In this document: positions 40,440 through 49,535 of the stretch, in pieces
How positions within the stretch are numbered: the stretch's first letter is position 1
Layout: every line of letters begins with the position of its first letter
NCBI RefSeq assembly: GCF_001757105.1
Contig: NZ_MDHN01000015.1
Coordinates: forward strand, 62,001-126,000
Reading direction: 5' to 3'
DNA length: 64,000 nt
Source of the DNA: Alteromonas confluentis
Lineage (GTDB): Bacteria; Pseudomonadota; Gammaproteobacteria; Enterobacterales; Alteromonadaceae
The notes under the pieces: generated by a model
Database searches by the model: none
Told to the model about the DNA's origin: nothing
The model's input: the letters and a program-made list of their open reading frames with translations, nothing else
Program-made: the position numbers and the translations under genes

Positions 40440-42800
40440 ATGCATCAAGACTCACCAAATGATTCCTGGGCGATAAAGTTCGCTCAGTTCATCAAACGTT
40501 TTGGCACGCTGAAGCTCAGCATGCTTTTTGTTGTGGTTACGCTGGTATTCACCTTGGGCGGTTCATACGTGATCCGTGTGGCGATGGGGAACGAGGTTCA
40601 GCCTGACGATTTTATTATCGCGGTAGTGCTGACCATGATGTCCGCCCCCTGGGTGCTGTACTTTCTTAGTGAGCTGGTAAAACAGTTAGAAACATCTCGG
40701 GTTAATCTGAAAGAAGTGGTTAGCCAACTTGAGCGTCTACGCGAAGAAGATGTGTTTCTAAATCGCGAGTTGCAAAGCAACATTCGACAGCTCAATCATG
40801 AAATGGAACAGCGACGTAAAGCCCAGGACGATCGCGAAGCGGTATTCAAAGATCTCGAACGGGAAATTGAAGAAAAGTCGCATTCTGAGCAGCAAGCCAG
40901 ACATTTATCTACCTTATTACGCTCCATTATCGATGCGTCACCGGACCTTATTTACTACCGTAATGAAGAAGGGCGCTTCGCTGGTTGTAACCGCATTGCA
41001 GAAATGCTTACCGGCAAAACAGAAGCTGAACTGGTTGGTCTTACTTTACACGATGTTTTCGAAGAAGAACTGGCCCGTCAAATCGTCGCTTCTGATCAGG
41101 AAGTACTGGAAACGAATGAAAGCATGACCGAAGAGCTGTGGCTGCGATTTGCTGATGACCGTCGTCGTTACTTCGAGATGAAGCGGGTACCTTTCTTTGA
41201 TAACGAAGGCAAGCGTTTGGGTCTGCTGGCATTTGGTCGAGATATGACCGAGCGTAAACAGGCGGAAAATGCCGCTGCGAAAGCAAGCACTGACAAAACC
41301 CGCTTTATTGCGACGATTTCTCACGAATTACGAACACCGCTTAACGGTATCGTTGGCTTGAGCCGGATGCTCCGTGATACCGACCTCAGTGACGAACAAT
41401 TCAGCTGGGTCAGCACCATATATGCGAGTGCTATCACGCTGGGCAATATCTTTAACGACATTATCGACCTTGATAAGCTCGACCGCGATAAGCTGGAATT
41501 AAGCCTGAAAACAGTTTCCCTGCGGGATTTCACCCAGGAGCTGGCCAGTATCATCCGCTTACTGGCAGCCGATAAGTCACTGGAGCTGGTCACGGAAATT
41601 CAGGAGCCGCTGCCACAACTGGTTGAAGTAGATGGAACACGCCTTAGACAGATCCTGTGGAATATTCTGTTTAATGCAGTGAAGTTTACTCAGAAGGGCA
41701 ATGTTCGTTTGAGCGTAGCTGCGACGGAAGCGAAAGACGATATGACCATGGTGACGTACGTGGTGGAAGATTCAGGAGTGGGGATTCCTGAATCAGAGAT
41801 CGACAAAATTTTCGCCATGTACTATCAGGTCGACCATCCTGATCATCAGTCTGCTACCGGCACCGGTATTGGTCTGGCTATCTGTAAACAGATGGTGGAT
41901 TTAATGGATGGTGACATCAGTGTTACCAGTGAAGTGGGTAAAGGCACCCGTTTCGAAATTACTCTGCCACTGCATATTTCAAAAGCGCCCATGCAGGTTT
42001 CCAAGCTGCTGGTAACCGATTTGAACATTCTGCTGGTGGAAGACATCGAGCTTAACGTGATGGTAGCCAAAGCGCTGCTGGAGAAGCTGGGGCAGACCGT
42101 AGACGTGGCCATGACGGGGCAGGAAGCCATTGATAAGGCACGTAGCAATCATTACGACCTTATTCTGCTGGATATCCAGTTACCGGATATGACCGGTTTT
42201 GACGTAGCTAATACACTGCGTGATGAAGATCTGGTGATGGGCACTGCCATGGTGGCGCTCACTGCGAATGTGATCAAAAAGCGCGAGGAATACCTGCAGA
42301 ATGGTATGGATGATGTTATCGCCAAGCCAATCAAGAAGAGCCGTGTGATTGAGGTATTCAACAGCCTGTTTACTGAACCGGCTGCGCCGCTGCACACAGA
42401 AGTGGAAAACAAGCCGAAGAAAACCGATAACAGTAAAGCGCTGACGAACATTCTCGACATCGAATTACTGCAAATGCTGGTAGATACCATTGGTGAAGAT
42501 ATGGTCCGCGCCAGCGTGAAAGTATTCCAGGACAAAATGCCGGAATATATGGAAATTCTGCAGCTCAGCCTCAGCGCCGATGAAAAATCCGAGGTCTGCT
42601 CCCAGGCCCATAAAATCAAAGGTGCCGCTGGTTCAGTGGGGCTGTCCCGGGTTCAGCGTATTGCTAATCAGATTCAGCAGGGCGATCATCCTGCGTGGTG
42701 GCAGAATGTGCACGACTGGGTTGAAGAACTGCAGATGGCCGTCGCCCACGATATGAAAGCCCTGCATGAATGGCTTAATACACAGATGATTGAGGACTAG
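40440..42800 (+). CDS. arcB: Aerobic respiration control hybrid sensor kinase ArcB
   Basis: A 786-residue membrane histidine kinase that senses quinone redox state and phosphorylates ArcA. Two helices (about residues 25-48 and 58-77) are followed by a coiled coil (LEETSRVNLKEVVSQLERL region), a PAS domain (IIDASPDLIYYRNEEGRFAGCNR), HisKA (FIATISHELRTPLNGIVGLSRML), HATPase (DGTRLRQILWNILFNAVKFTQ, GTGIGLAICKQM), a receiver (LILLDIQLPDMTGF) and an HPt domain (CSQAHKIKGAAGSVG). ATG 40440 aligns with the E. coli N-terminus; a GTG 14 codons upstream is open but adds a hydrophobic stretch. Cys183 matches E. coli Cys180, but Cys241 is replaced by Tyr244. Confidence 0.95.
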   Translation: MHQDSPNDSWAIKFAQFIKRFGTLKLSMLFVVVTLVFTLGGSYVIRVAMGNEVQPDDFIIAVVLTMMSAPWVLYFLSELVKQLETSRVNLKEVVSQLERLREEDVFLNRELQSNIRQLNHEMEQRRKAQDDREAVFKDLEREIEEKSHSEQQARHLSTLLRSIIDASPDLIYYRNEEGRFAGCNRIAEMLTGKTEAELVGLTLHDVFEEELARQIVASDQEVLETNESMTEELWLRFADDRRRYFEMKRVPFFDNEGKRLGLLAFGRDMTERKQAENAAAKASTDKTRFIATISHELRTPLNGIVGLSRMLRDTDLSDEQFSWVSTIYASAITLGNIFNDIIDLDKLDRDKLELSLKTVSLRDFTQELASIIRLLAADKSLELVTEIQEPLPQLVEVDGTRLRQILWNILFNAVKFTQKGNVRLSVAATEAKDDMTMVTYVVEDSGVGIPESEIDKIFAMYYQVDHPDHQSATGTGIGLAICKQMVDLMDGDISVTSEVGKGTRFEITLPLHISKAPMQVSKLLVTDLNILLVEDIELNVMVAKALLEKLGQTVDVAMTGQEAIDKARSNHYDLILLDIQLPDMTGFDVANTLRDEDLVMGTAMVALTANVIKKREEYLQNGMDDVIAKPIKKSRVIEVFNSLFTEPAAPLHTEVENKPKKTDNSKALTNILDIELLQMLVDTIGEDMVRASVKVFQDKMPEYMEILQLSLSADEKSEVCSQAHKIKGAAGSVGLSRVQRIANQIQQGDHPAWWQNVHDWVEELQMAVAHDMKALHEWLNTQMIED

Positions 42801-42805
42801 TCGTC

Positions 42806-43354
42806 ATGACAACCATGGATGGGAGTGCTTTTTGTAATGGGCAGCTAGACACGGCTGCCTTACCATCGCTCGATAACCTTTACTACGAGCCGGTTTCTCC
42901 GGCTTACCGCAAAATGAATCTGATCATCACCACATTGATTTTCAGTATTCTACTTCTTGTTGTCAGTGCCATCAGGTTTCAGCCTTTTGCTGAATTGCCT
43001 GAGGGCTTACAACAAGCCTATCCGTTTATTTGCGCCGGACTTCTCTTTTTTTGGACTTGGATCTTCTTTTACCACTGGTTCGCCGATCGACGAATAAAGT
43101 TCGCTTTACGTGAGCAAGACATCTCGCTCAGCGAAGGGCTGATCTTTCGTTCTGTTACGTGTCAGCCTGTGCTGCGCGTACAGCATATTGAGATAAAACG
43201 TGGCCCGGTTGACAGAATGGCCGGGCTGGCAAAATTGCAGGTCTTTTCCGCTGGTGGCGTAGCGCACACATTTGAAATTCCAGGCCTTCCCGTGGAGCAA
43301 GCCCAAAAGATTCGTCGATTCATTCTCGAGCACAAAGACGTCGGAGCACGTTAA
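42806..43354 (+). CDS. PH domain-containing membrane protein (YdbS-like)
   Basis: A 182-residue inner-membrane protein. Two helices (LIITTLIFSILLLVVSAI and PFICAGLLFFWTWIFFYHW) precede one bacterial PH (bPH2) domain with the usual FALREQDISLSEGLIFRSVTCQPVLRVQHIEIKRGPVDRMAGLAKLQVFSAGG pattern. The architecture matches YdbS. It starts five bases after the arcB stop and overlaps the following YdbT-like gene by one base (TAATG). The pair probably forms a membrane complex; molecular function is not established. Confidence 0.88.
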   Translation: MTTMDGSAFCNGQLDTAALPSLDNLYYEPVSPAYRKMNLIITTLIFSILLLVVSAIRFQPFAELPEGLQQAYPFICAGLLFFWTWIFFYHWFADRRIKFALREQDISLSEGLIFRSVTCQPVLRVQHIEIKRGPVDRMAGLAKLQVFSAGGVAHTFEIPGLPVEQAQKIRRFILEHKDVGAR

Positions 43355-44925
43355 TGGATGCAGAACTGACTTCTCTGGCTACGGGAAAAAGCTGGCGACG
43401 TTTGGCACCTGTTGCGATCATCTATTTCATTGCTTCGAACATCGTTCAGTTTGTTCGCCAGTTCATCGTGCTTATTTCGGTGGCAGCCTATTCGGCAAAT
43501 CAATTTGATATTGTCGACTCTCCGTATTTCGTTCCTGGCGCGGTGCTCGTTGCGATCATCATTGTGGTGAGTGGCGTGGTCAATTATTGGTTTTATCAAT
43601 ACCGCATTTTGGATCAGCACATAGAAATTCGCAGCGGAATGTTAAAACGTAGAAACCTCAACCTGCCATTCTGGCGTATTCAGAATGTCAAAATTGAGCA
43701 GCCTTTTTACTATCGCCTTACCAACTATACCGTGGTGATTCTGGATACCGCGGGTTCAGGAAAAGAAGAAGCTAAAATCGTCGCTGTAGACCGGAATGAT
43801 GCCAAAATTCTGCGTCAGGAGATCCTGGCAAGTGCGACTGTAAATAAAGCCGATTCTGGGTCTGAACCGCTAACCGAGGCAACAGGTCCAGCGCCAACTA
43901 TCGACGCAATACAAAGCGATGACGAGCGGGTGATCAATCGTCGCAGTTTGTTTGATCTGGTATTGCATGGGCTAACGAACAATCGAGTATGGATTTTTCT
44001 CGGTGCAGCAGCACCGTTTTATCAGGACATTTCAGGATTTATTTTTGACTGGGTTGATTCACTCGGGCTTTCTGTTGATGCACTCTTCGCCGACCAGCAG
44101 GTAGCGTGGTGGCAAATGGGCTTGTACGTCATTTCAACCATGATGGTTGTTTTGGGGCTCATGGCATTAATCTCTGTTGGCGGCTCGGTCATGGTGTATT
44201 ACAACTATACGCTTACCCGTACAGCCGACCGTTACATTCGCCGCTCCGGGTTGTTTAGCTTGCAGGAAGTGAGTATGCGGGAAACCCGCGTGCAGATGAT
44301 TTCTGTGAAGCAAGACTGGCTGGATTATCTACTTAAGCGAGCGAACTTCTTTTTCGAACAGAATAAGACCGGTGCTAATCCCGAGCAAGAGTTACACGCT
44401 ACCAATAAACTGGTGGTACCGTCGGTGACTACGCCAGAAGCGCAAGCGCTCGCTGACGATGCTATGCCAGACAATTGCCTGTACGACGCGCCTTATCAAC
44501 CAATCAGTAAACGTTTTATCGGGCGCTGGATCGCACTCACCGCCGTGCCGCTGTTTCTCTTCTTGACGGCGTTGAGCCTTGCCAATAATGATTTAAAACT
44601 GTTCTTCATTGCCATACCGGTACTGGCTATTCACTGTTTACTTATTTATTTACGCTGGCGGGCATGGGGAATTTGGCAAGACGATACCCATTGTTATGTA
44701 CGCAAAGGCATCATTGGTATTGATAGATATTGCTTCGCGCTACACAAGGTACAGCAGGTTGGCGTTTCACAAAGTGTGTTGATGCAGCGACGTGGATTGG
44801 CGAACATTCGCTATGTGCTGGCCAGTGGTGATGTGGTGGTTCCCTATCTTCAATATGGATTCTGTGTAGACGTTGCCGACAAAGCATTGTGGGAAGTCGA
44901 AACCAAGCGCCAGTCATGGATGTAA
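43354..44925 (+). CDS. PH domain-containing membrane protein (YdbT-like)
   Basis: A 523-residue membrane protein with repeated bPH2 domains: IEIRSGMLKRRNLNLPFWRIQNVKIEQPFYYRL in the first third, a second copy around IRRSGLFSLQEVSMRETRVQMISVKQDWLDYLLKR, and a third near CYVRKGIIGIDRYCFALHKVQQVGVSQSVLMQRRGLA. Pairs of transmembrane helices precede each copy, as in YdbT. Translation is coupled to the YdbS-like gene. In Bacillus the homologous YdbST pair protects against certain amyloliquecidin-type peptides; transfer of that role to this organism would be inference. Confidence 0.87.
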   Translation: MDAELTSLATGKSWRRLAPVAIIYFIASNIVQFVRQFIVLISVAAYSANQFDIVDSPYFVPGAVLVAIIIVVSGVVNYWFYQYRILDQHIEIRSGMLKRRNLNLPFWRIQNVKIEQPFYYRLTNYTVVILDTAGSGKEEAKIVAVDRNDAKILRQEILASATVNKADSGSEPLTEATGPAPTIDAIQSDDERVINRRSLFDLVLHGLTNNRVWIFLGAAAPFYQDISGFIFDWVDSLGLSVDALFADQQVAWWQMGLYVISTMMVVLGLMALISVGGSVMVYYNYTLTRTADRYIRRSGLFSLQEVSMRETRVQMISVKQDWLDYLLKRANFFFEQNKTGANPEQELHATNKLVVPSVTTPEAQALADDAMPDNCLYDAPYQPISKRFIGRWIALTAVPLFLFLTALSLANNDLKLFFIAIPVLAIHCLLIYLRWRAWGIWQDDTHCYVRKGIIGIDRYCFALHKVQQVGVSQSVLMQRRGLANIRYVLASGDVVVPYLQYGFCVDVADKALWEVETKRQSWM

Positions 44926-44960
44926 ACTGACGCTTAACTTACTAAGTTCATTAGGCGGGC

Positions 44961-45521
44961 TCAGCCAGCGTCCTCCAGTACAAACTCCTGTTGTTCTGTT
45001 TCAAGCAGCCAGGAACTGACTTTTTCAATTAAGCGGGTATTTGCCTGATTAAACGTATGAATGTGTAGCCTCAACCATTTTGCAAACGGTGCTAACATTT
45101 CAGGGCTGTATTCAGCCGTTGTGTTTGCGAGTACAAAAAGGTGTGCCAACGCCATGGTTTGCAACACGGGACCGGCATTTCGGATAGCGGCAAATTCGAC
45201 TTTAGCCAACGCCGGTAAGGAACAACTATCCGGTAGATTAAAAGCGGCGAGTTTCGATGCCAGTTCTGCGGTTTTAGTGCCGAAACAATCCTCAATTTCT
45301 TCTGCGTCTGCATAGGCTTCTTGCAGTGGTCGGGAAAGCCAGGCTGCGGCCAACACATCGCGGTTATGGGGGAAGCCACTCAGAAGTTTTGCCAGCTCGC
45401 GGGGATGATGAATAAAGGATTCGCCATTATGACGGCGCAGATGTCCCGCCAATGCATATCTTCGTGCTGTGAAGAGTGCTGCCGAAGAAACAAAATCATC
45501 TTCAATTAATAGTGCCTGCAT
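44961..45521 (-). CDS. Degenerate SpoT/MESH1-like HD-domain protein
   Basis: A 186-residue soluble protein. The first 90 residues align by eye with the (p)ppGpp hydrolase domain of SpoT: ALFTARRYALAGHLRRHNGESFIHHPRELAKLL, then DVLAAAWLSRPLQEAYADAEEIEDCFGTKTAELASKLAAF, where SpoT has GEPYITHP, AALLHDVIEDT and FGxxVAELV. The metal-binding HD pair is replaced by Ser-Arg and the following ED by Gln-Glu, so hydrolysis is unlikely. AAGGGG precedes the ATG. A nucleotide-binding or regulatory role is possible; it could also be an unrelated helical protein. Confidence 0.6.
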   Translation of the reverse strand: MQALLIEDDFVSSAALFTARRYALAGHLRRHNGESFIHHPRELAKLLSGFPHNRDVLAAAWLSRPLQEAYADAEEIEDCFGTKTAELASKLAAFNLPDSCSLPALAKVEFAAIRNAGPVLQTMALAHLFVLANTTAEYSPEMLAPFAKWLRLHIHTFNQANTRLIEKVSSWLLETEQQEFVLEDAG

Positions 45522-45654
45522 GTGTAACCCCTTAAACCTGCTAACGTGTTGAGTGTCGACGCTAGTTGTTACGTCGTTGTAAACAGGGATATCAAATTAC
45601 GTGCCTGTTTTTTCGTCAATTCTCTGACAGCAGTAGGAGGGGGCAGTGAGTAAA

Positions 45655-45684
45655 CAAAAAAGAGCCTGTGCGAAGCGCAGGCTC
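45655..45684 (-). terminator. Rho-independent terminator of the TraB/GumN gene
   Basis: On the minus strand GAGCCTGCGC and GCACAGGCTC pair around TTC, followed by a long T-run, 23 bases after the stop. Confidence 0.88.
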
Positions 45685-45707
45685 AAAGGTCCTTGGGAGG
45701 ATAAATC

Positions 45708-46592
45708 TTACAGTTTTTCAATCTGGTAGCCGCGGGCCTCGAGTAATTCCAACACGTTGTCGTCGCCCACCAGGTGGCCTGCACCGACCAGTACCAGTTC
45801 CTGATCTTCATCGCCGAACATGGCTTCGATTTGACTGATCCAGCGTTTGTTGCGCTGTACCATCATTTCATCGAAAGATGCCGGAGATTCACGCTTCATT
45901 TTATCTACGGTCATATCTCGTAATGCTTGGGTATCGCCCACCCGCCAGGCAGAGATAATATCTTCGAGATATTGTTTATACTCAGGCATCATTGCCAAGC
46001 TTTCGTGAATGAGGCGATCCTCTTCACCCGCTCCCATGTTGGCGAGCATATTAAGTTGGAACTCCATAGTTTCCAGGTATTCCATGGGTTTGCTGTCGCG
46101 TTTAGCAATTTGCGAGAAATAACTGTCTACACCTTCACCAGCCATTCTGACACGTTGCGCTTCCATCATGGACATGACGGCAATGAGAAATCCCGGTTTG
46201 AGTTTTGCTAGTTTTTCAACAGGCGCACCGAATGGCGCGAAGTATTCTTCCAGGGCCGCATAAGTTTCGGGGCTTATTGTATCCTTCAGGCTCTTACCTT
46301 CTTCATAGGCTGCTGCAGCCATCATCTTCTGCTGTGCCGCAGCGTCAGTGGGATCAGGGAGCTTTGCTTCCAGAATAACTGTATCGCTCTGTTCGTAAGC
46401 CGTCATGAACTGAGACGGCAGCGGAAACTCTGTTATTGGCAGAATATGAATGGTGCCGCCCACATAAACCGTGTCTTCGCCTTTGCTGACTTTCCAGACA
46501 GACGAATGGTCTGTGTCGGTATCCGCCGCGAAAGCGGTATTAGCGAAAAGGCCCAGTGCACAGATTGCAGTGCGTAATTTAAAGTTTTTCAT
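45708..46592 (-). CDS. TraB/GumN family exported protein
   Basis: A 294-residue protein with a signal peptide ending near AFA/ADTDT. The TraB/GumN marks are VWKVSKGEDTVYVGGTIHILP (GTxH), a YEQSDTVILEAKLPD Glu and the C-terminal VLVGAGHLVGDDNVLELLEARGYQIEKL (GxxH). These two His-containing ends form the proposed active site of an EreA/ChaN-like fold; the GumN branch is probably metal-dependent hydrolase but unproven. AAGGA precedes the ATG. It is 22 bases downstream of a small exported-protein gene, with which it is probably co-transcribed. Confidence 0.88.
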   Translation of the reverse strand: MKNFKLRTAICALGLFANTAFAADTDTDHSSVWKVSKGEDTVYVGGTIHILPITEFPLPSQFMTAYEQSDTVILEAKLPDPTDAAAQQKMMAAAAYEEGKSLKDTISPETYAALEEYFAPFGAPVEKLAKLKPGFLIAVMSMMEAQRVRMAGEGVDSYFSQIAKRDSKPMEYLETMEFQLNMLANMGAGEEDRLIHESLAMMPEYKQYLEDIISAWRVGDTQALRDMTVDKMKRESPASFDEMMVQRNKRWISQIEAMFGDEDQELVLVGAGHLVGDDNVLELLEARGYQIEKL

Positions 46593-46614
46593 CAGTAGTT
46601 TTCCTTAACCAGTA

Positions 46615-46878
46615 TTAGTATTTGAATGATTGAGTAATGGTATCGATAACGGTGTGTTCAATTTCAGCCAGACGCTGTTGAAGTGTTTCGTTTACCTTTT
46701 CTTCGATTACATCAGCAAAGGAGCCAAACAGCGACTGTTCGGAAGACGGGTTTTGAGTTTGTAGTGCTACGTTGTCGGCATTGTTCTGTTGTGCCTTTTC
46801 CACCGAACCTGCAGATACGGGGGCGGTACTAACAGAGAGTGTCAGCGCAGCGGCGAGTATGGTATTAATGTGTGTCAT
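46615..46878 (-). CDS. Small exported protein, unrecognised
   Basis: An 87-residue protein with a signal peptide (MTHINTILAAALTLSVSTAPVSA, cleavage before GSVEK). The mature part is polar, then ends in a helix with heptad-like leucines (VIEEKVNETLQQRLAEIEHTVIDTITQSF). AGGAG nine bases before the ATG supports translation. It precedes the TraB/GumN gene by 22 bases. I recognise no family; a periplasmic partner of its neighbour is conceivable. The 187 bases upstream (46879-47065) hold no other gene. Confidence 0.6.
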   Translation of the reverse strand: MTHINTILAAALTLSVSTAPVSAGSVEKAQQNNADNVALQTQNPSSEQSLFGSFADVIEEKVNETLQQRLAEIEHTVIDTITQSFKY

Positions 46879-47065
46879 GTCTGTGCTCCTGTCGTGATTA
46901 AGTGGCGTTGATGCCGGAAGACAGGAGCAAGATTAGAGGCTGGAAACCGGGATGTCCCTTATGAAAGTATTAGTTATTCATTGATAAGGTTGTTTACTGA
47001 TTTATATTTTTTAACTATCTGATTTTAAGTGAATTTAATGAAAGCTTACGAAACTATTATGATGC

Positions 47066-49321
47066 TCATTTTTCAATTCTCACATCATAAAGTGTGTTCG
47101 TTCCGAGACTGGCAACGGTAATAAAGAGTTGTGAGCTGTCACCGGTGGTTGTTTGATGTAATGAACGAATATTGTGCGACGGCAACGTGGTTGCGTGCTC
47201 TTCAGTACTATCATCATTCCAACCGCGTCGAAAAATTTTGTTCACACTCTTGGTGTAGTAAACGTAGGTTTCATCGGCGGTAAATTTGTGAGATACGGAA
47301 TCAGATAGAGAGAGCTGCTGGACAGTTTCTCCCGAATTAACGTCAATCAGGCTCACCTTATTTACATCATCAATGACAGCAATTTTTTCTGCATTGATAC
47401 GAACGCAACTAACAGCTCGGTGTTGACCGAGCGGTGTCATTACCTTGTCGGCAATAGTAAAGAGCGATGCCTGTGTTTTCTTATTGCTGGCATCAATAAG
47501 AAGAAAACTGGATTCTGAAAACCACCTGACACTACTGACACTGTGACCGAACTCAATCAGATCAGTCTGATTAAAGTCGCGATCGTACACGTAAACTGCT
47601 CTTCCGCTTCTGACCAGAATCTGGCTGCCATCCGGGGAAATATCCAGATCGTCTGGCATTTCGAAGGGTAAATCTCTGACTTTGCGACTTGTTTCATTGG
47701 CGTAGAGCCAGAGCGTTGCCGGATAACCTTCCACGGTAAACAATCCTCTGGATTGGTCCGGAAATAGTGCAAATTGTCGCTCGTTGGAGTCTGTGGCTGC
47801 AATCTCTGCAATAGCTGCGTCATTTTTGTTTATATCAATGGCAAAAATATCGGTATCCACAGAATCGTTGGCAAAAACGAGGCGCTGCTGGTCAAGAATT
47901 TCTATATTCATCCAGCGATTAAATTTATAGTCAAAGTCCATGGAAGCCTGACTGCGTGCGCCGGTATCCAGATTGAGCGCTTCCATCTGCCAGTTGTCCG
48001 GATCCAGCCAATAAATAGACTGACTGTCTTCACTCCAGGCCACAGAACCTATCACGTAATTTGCCTTGAATACTGCAGACTGCTCACTTCCATCGATATC
48101 ACTGTGCATAATGGTTGTGCCGGACTTGGTCGCTCTGAGAAAGATAAACTGTTGTTCGTCAGGTGATACACGGACATAGTAGTCACCTGCAGATTGAAGA
48201 TAAGGCGAGGTAAGCTGATATTCACTCTGTGTTTTCAGGTTTCTTGCCACTATACGACCTACTTGCGGCGCATCCCGATAGTTAAAGCGTGTGTAGATCA
48301 GGGTATTCCCGTCGGCAAGCACGTTTCCATGAGCGTTTGTCTGATAGTCACAGTCGAAGAGTCTGGCATGCTGTGGTTCACTGAGTCCTTTGGTGAAATC
48401 AGCTTGCCAGTACTGGCATACCAGCCCGGTTTCGCTGGTATTGAGTAGCTGATAAATCAGCTTTTGCTTCCCGCTCCAGGCGACTGGAAATAAATCGCCC
48501 TCACCTGAGGCTACTCTGAACTCACTTTGCGAACGTAAGTCTTTAACATTTATAGAAAGATGTCGCTCGTCAGGTTCTTTAAAAGAATAGGCGAGAAGGG
48601 TTTTACTTGCATCTGCGTGAGGAGAAAACGTCAGGCCTCGTTTTATCAGCATGTTTGTGCGACTTGCGACCACCTGCTTTGTTGGAACATCATCCGTTAC
48701 ACCGGAATCAGTCCCAGGCAGGGGATCTGCAGATTCACCTGACAGAGATAAACCTGTCACCAGCGCGACGACAAAAATGACAAAGCCAGCCGCTATCCAC
48801 CCCCGGGACTTTTTGCTTTGTGGCACGGGCAGCGTGTTTTCTGAATCTCTATCTGTTTTTTGCTCTTCAGATGTAACCGGCACTCCAGAAGGTGTTGTCT
48901 CTGATAAGGGTTCCGGTTGCGGCGACACTGCGTGCGCTGTTTCATCCGGCTTATCGCTTTTCGCATCAGGCCCGAAAGTGACCTCAGGGATAAAACTGTA
49001 GCCCTTTTTATAATGGGTTTTAATCAGTGAGGGGCTGTCTGGTGTGGGTTTTAAAAGCTTGCGCAGTTCCGACATGGCGCGGTTAATTGCGTTGTCATCA
49101 ACAAAATTCTGTTTCCAGACGTCCTCCACCAGATCCTGACGTGAAACGATGCGGTCGTGATTGGTCACAAAATAGAGAAGAAGGTCGAAAATCAGAGGCT
49201 CAGCCTCGACGGGGGTTGACTGCCGGGCGAGTTTGCCTGAAGCCGGGTAAATCACCCAGTCGTTAAAATGTATTTCAGAATAGAGCGCAGGATCCATTCC
49301 TGACTGTGTGCGTTCATCCAT
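47066..49321 (-). CDS. CadC/ToxR-like membrane transcriptional regulator with beta-propeller
   Basis: A 751-residue one-component regulator. Residues 13-110 form an OmpR-type winged helix (LIFDLLLYFVTNHDRIVSRQDLVEDVWKQNFVDDNAINRAMSELRKLL, then HYKKGYSFIPEV). A linker rich in Pro, Ser and acidic residues leads to one transmembrane helix (GWIAAGFVIFVVALVTGLSL, near residue 180). The remaining 540 residues are periplasmic with TolB/WD-like blades (DISPDGSQILVRSGRAVYVYD, VRVSPDEQQFIFLRA, SVAWSEDSQSIYWLD). The propeller replaces the small sensor domain of CadC. Target genes are unknown; the neighbouring acylase is a candidate. Confidence 0.9.
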   Translation of the reverse strand: MDERTQSGMDPALYSEIHFNDWVIYPASGKLARQSTPVEAEPLIFDLLLYFVTNHDRIVSRQDLVEDVWKQNFVDDNAINRAMSELRKLLKPTPDSPSLIKTHYKKGYSFIPEVTFGPDAKSDKPDETAHAVSPQPEPLSETTPSGVPVTSEEQKTDRDSENTLPVPQSKKSRGWIAAGFVIFVVALVTGLSLSGESADPLPGTDSGVTDDVPTKQVVASRTNMLIKRGLTFSPHADASKTLLAYSFKEPDERHLSINVKDLRSQSEFRVASGEGDLFPVAWSGKQKLIYQLLNTSETGLVCQYWQADFTKGLSEPQHARLFDCDYQTNAHGNVLADGNTLIYTRFNYRDAPQVGRIVARNLKTQSEYQLTSPYLQSAGDYYVRVSPDEQQFIFLRATKSGTTIMHSDIDGSEQSAVFKANYVIGSVAWSEDSQSIYWLDPDNWQMEALNLDTGARSQASMDFDYKFNRWMNIEILDQQRLVFANDSVDTDIFAIDINKNDAAIAEIAATDSNERQFALFPDQSRGLFTVEGYPATLWLYANETSRKVRDLPFEMPDDLDISPDGSQILVRSGRAVYVYDRDFNQTDLIEFGHSVSSVRWFSESSFLLIDASNKKTQASLFTIADKVMTPLGQHRAVSCVRINAEKIAVIDDVNKVSLIDVNSGETVQQLSLSDSVSHKFTADETYVYYTKSVNKIFRRGWNDDSTEEHATTLPSHNIRSLHQTTTGDSSQLFITVASLGTNTLYDVRIEK

Positions 49322-49436
49322 GACAAGCTTATTCGAATGTGGGAACCATTAATGACTGACGAGTATGCCAAAAGGGGCTGGCAATAGGCAATCTGGAAGT
49401 CACATTTGTAATGAAATGCATGAACGATAAAGAAGT

Positions 49437-49466
49437 AAAAAGCAGCGCAGTGATTGTTGCGCTGCT
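49437..49466 (-). terminator. Rho-independent terminator of the acylase gene
   Basis: On the minus strand AGCAGCGCA and TGCGCTGCT pair around a short loop and are followed by TTTTT, about 70 bases after the acylase stop. Confidence 0.8.
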
Positions 49467-49535
49467 CAATACGATTGAACTATAAGGCGATGTTAAGATG
49501 TTTCACTTACATGATTTGCGTCTTTAATCGGATGT

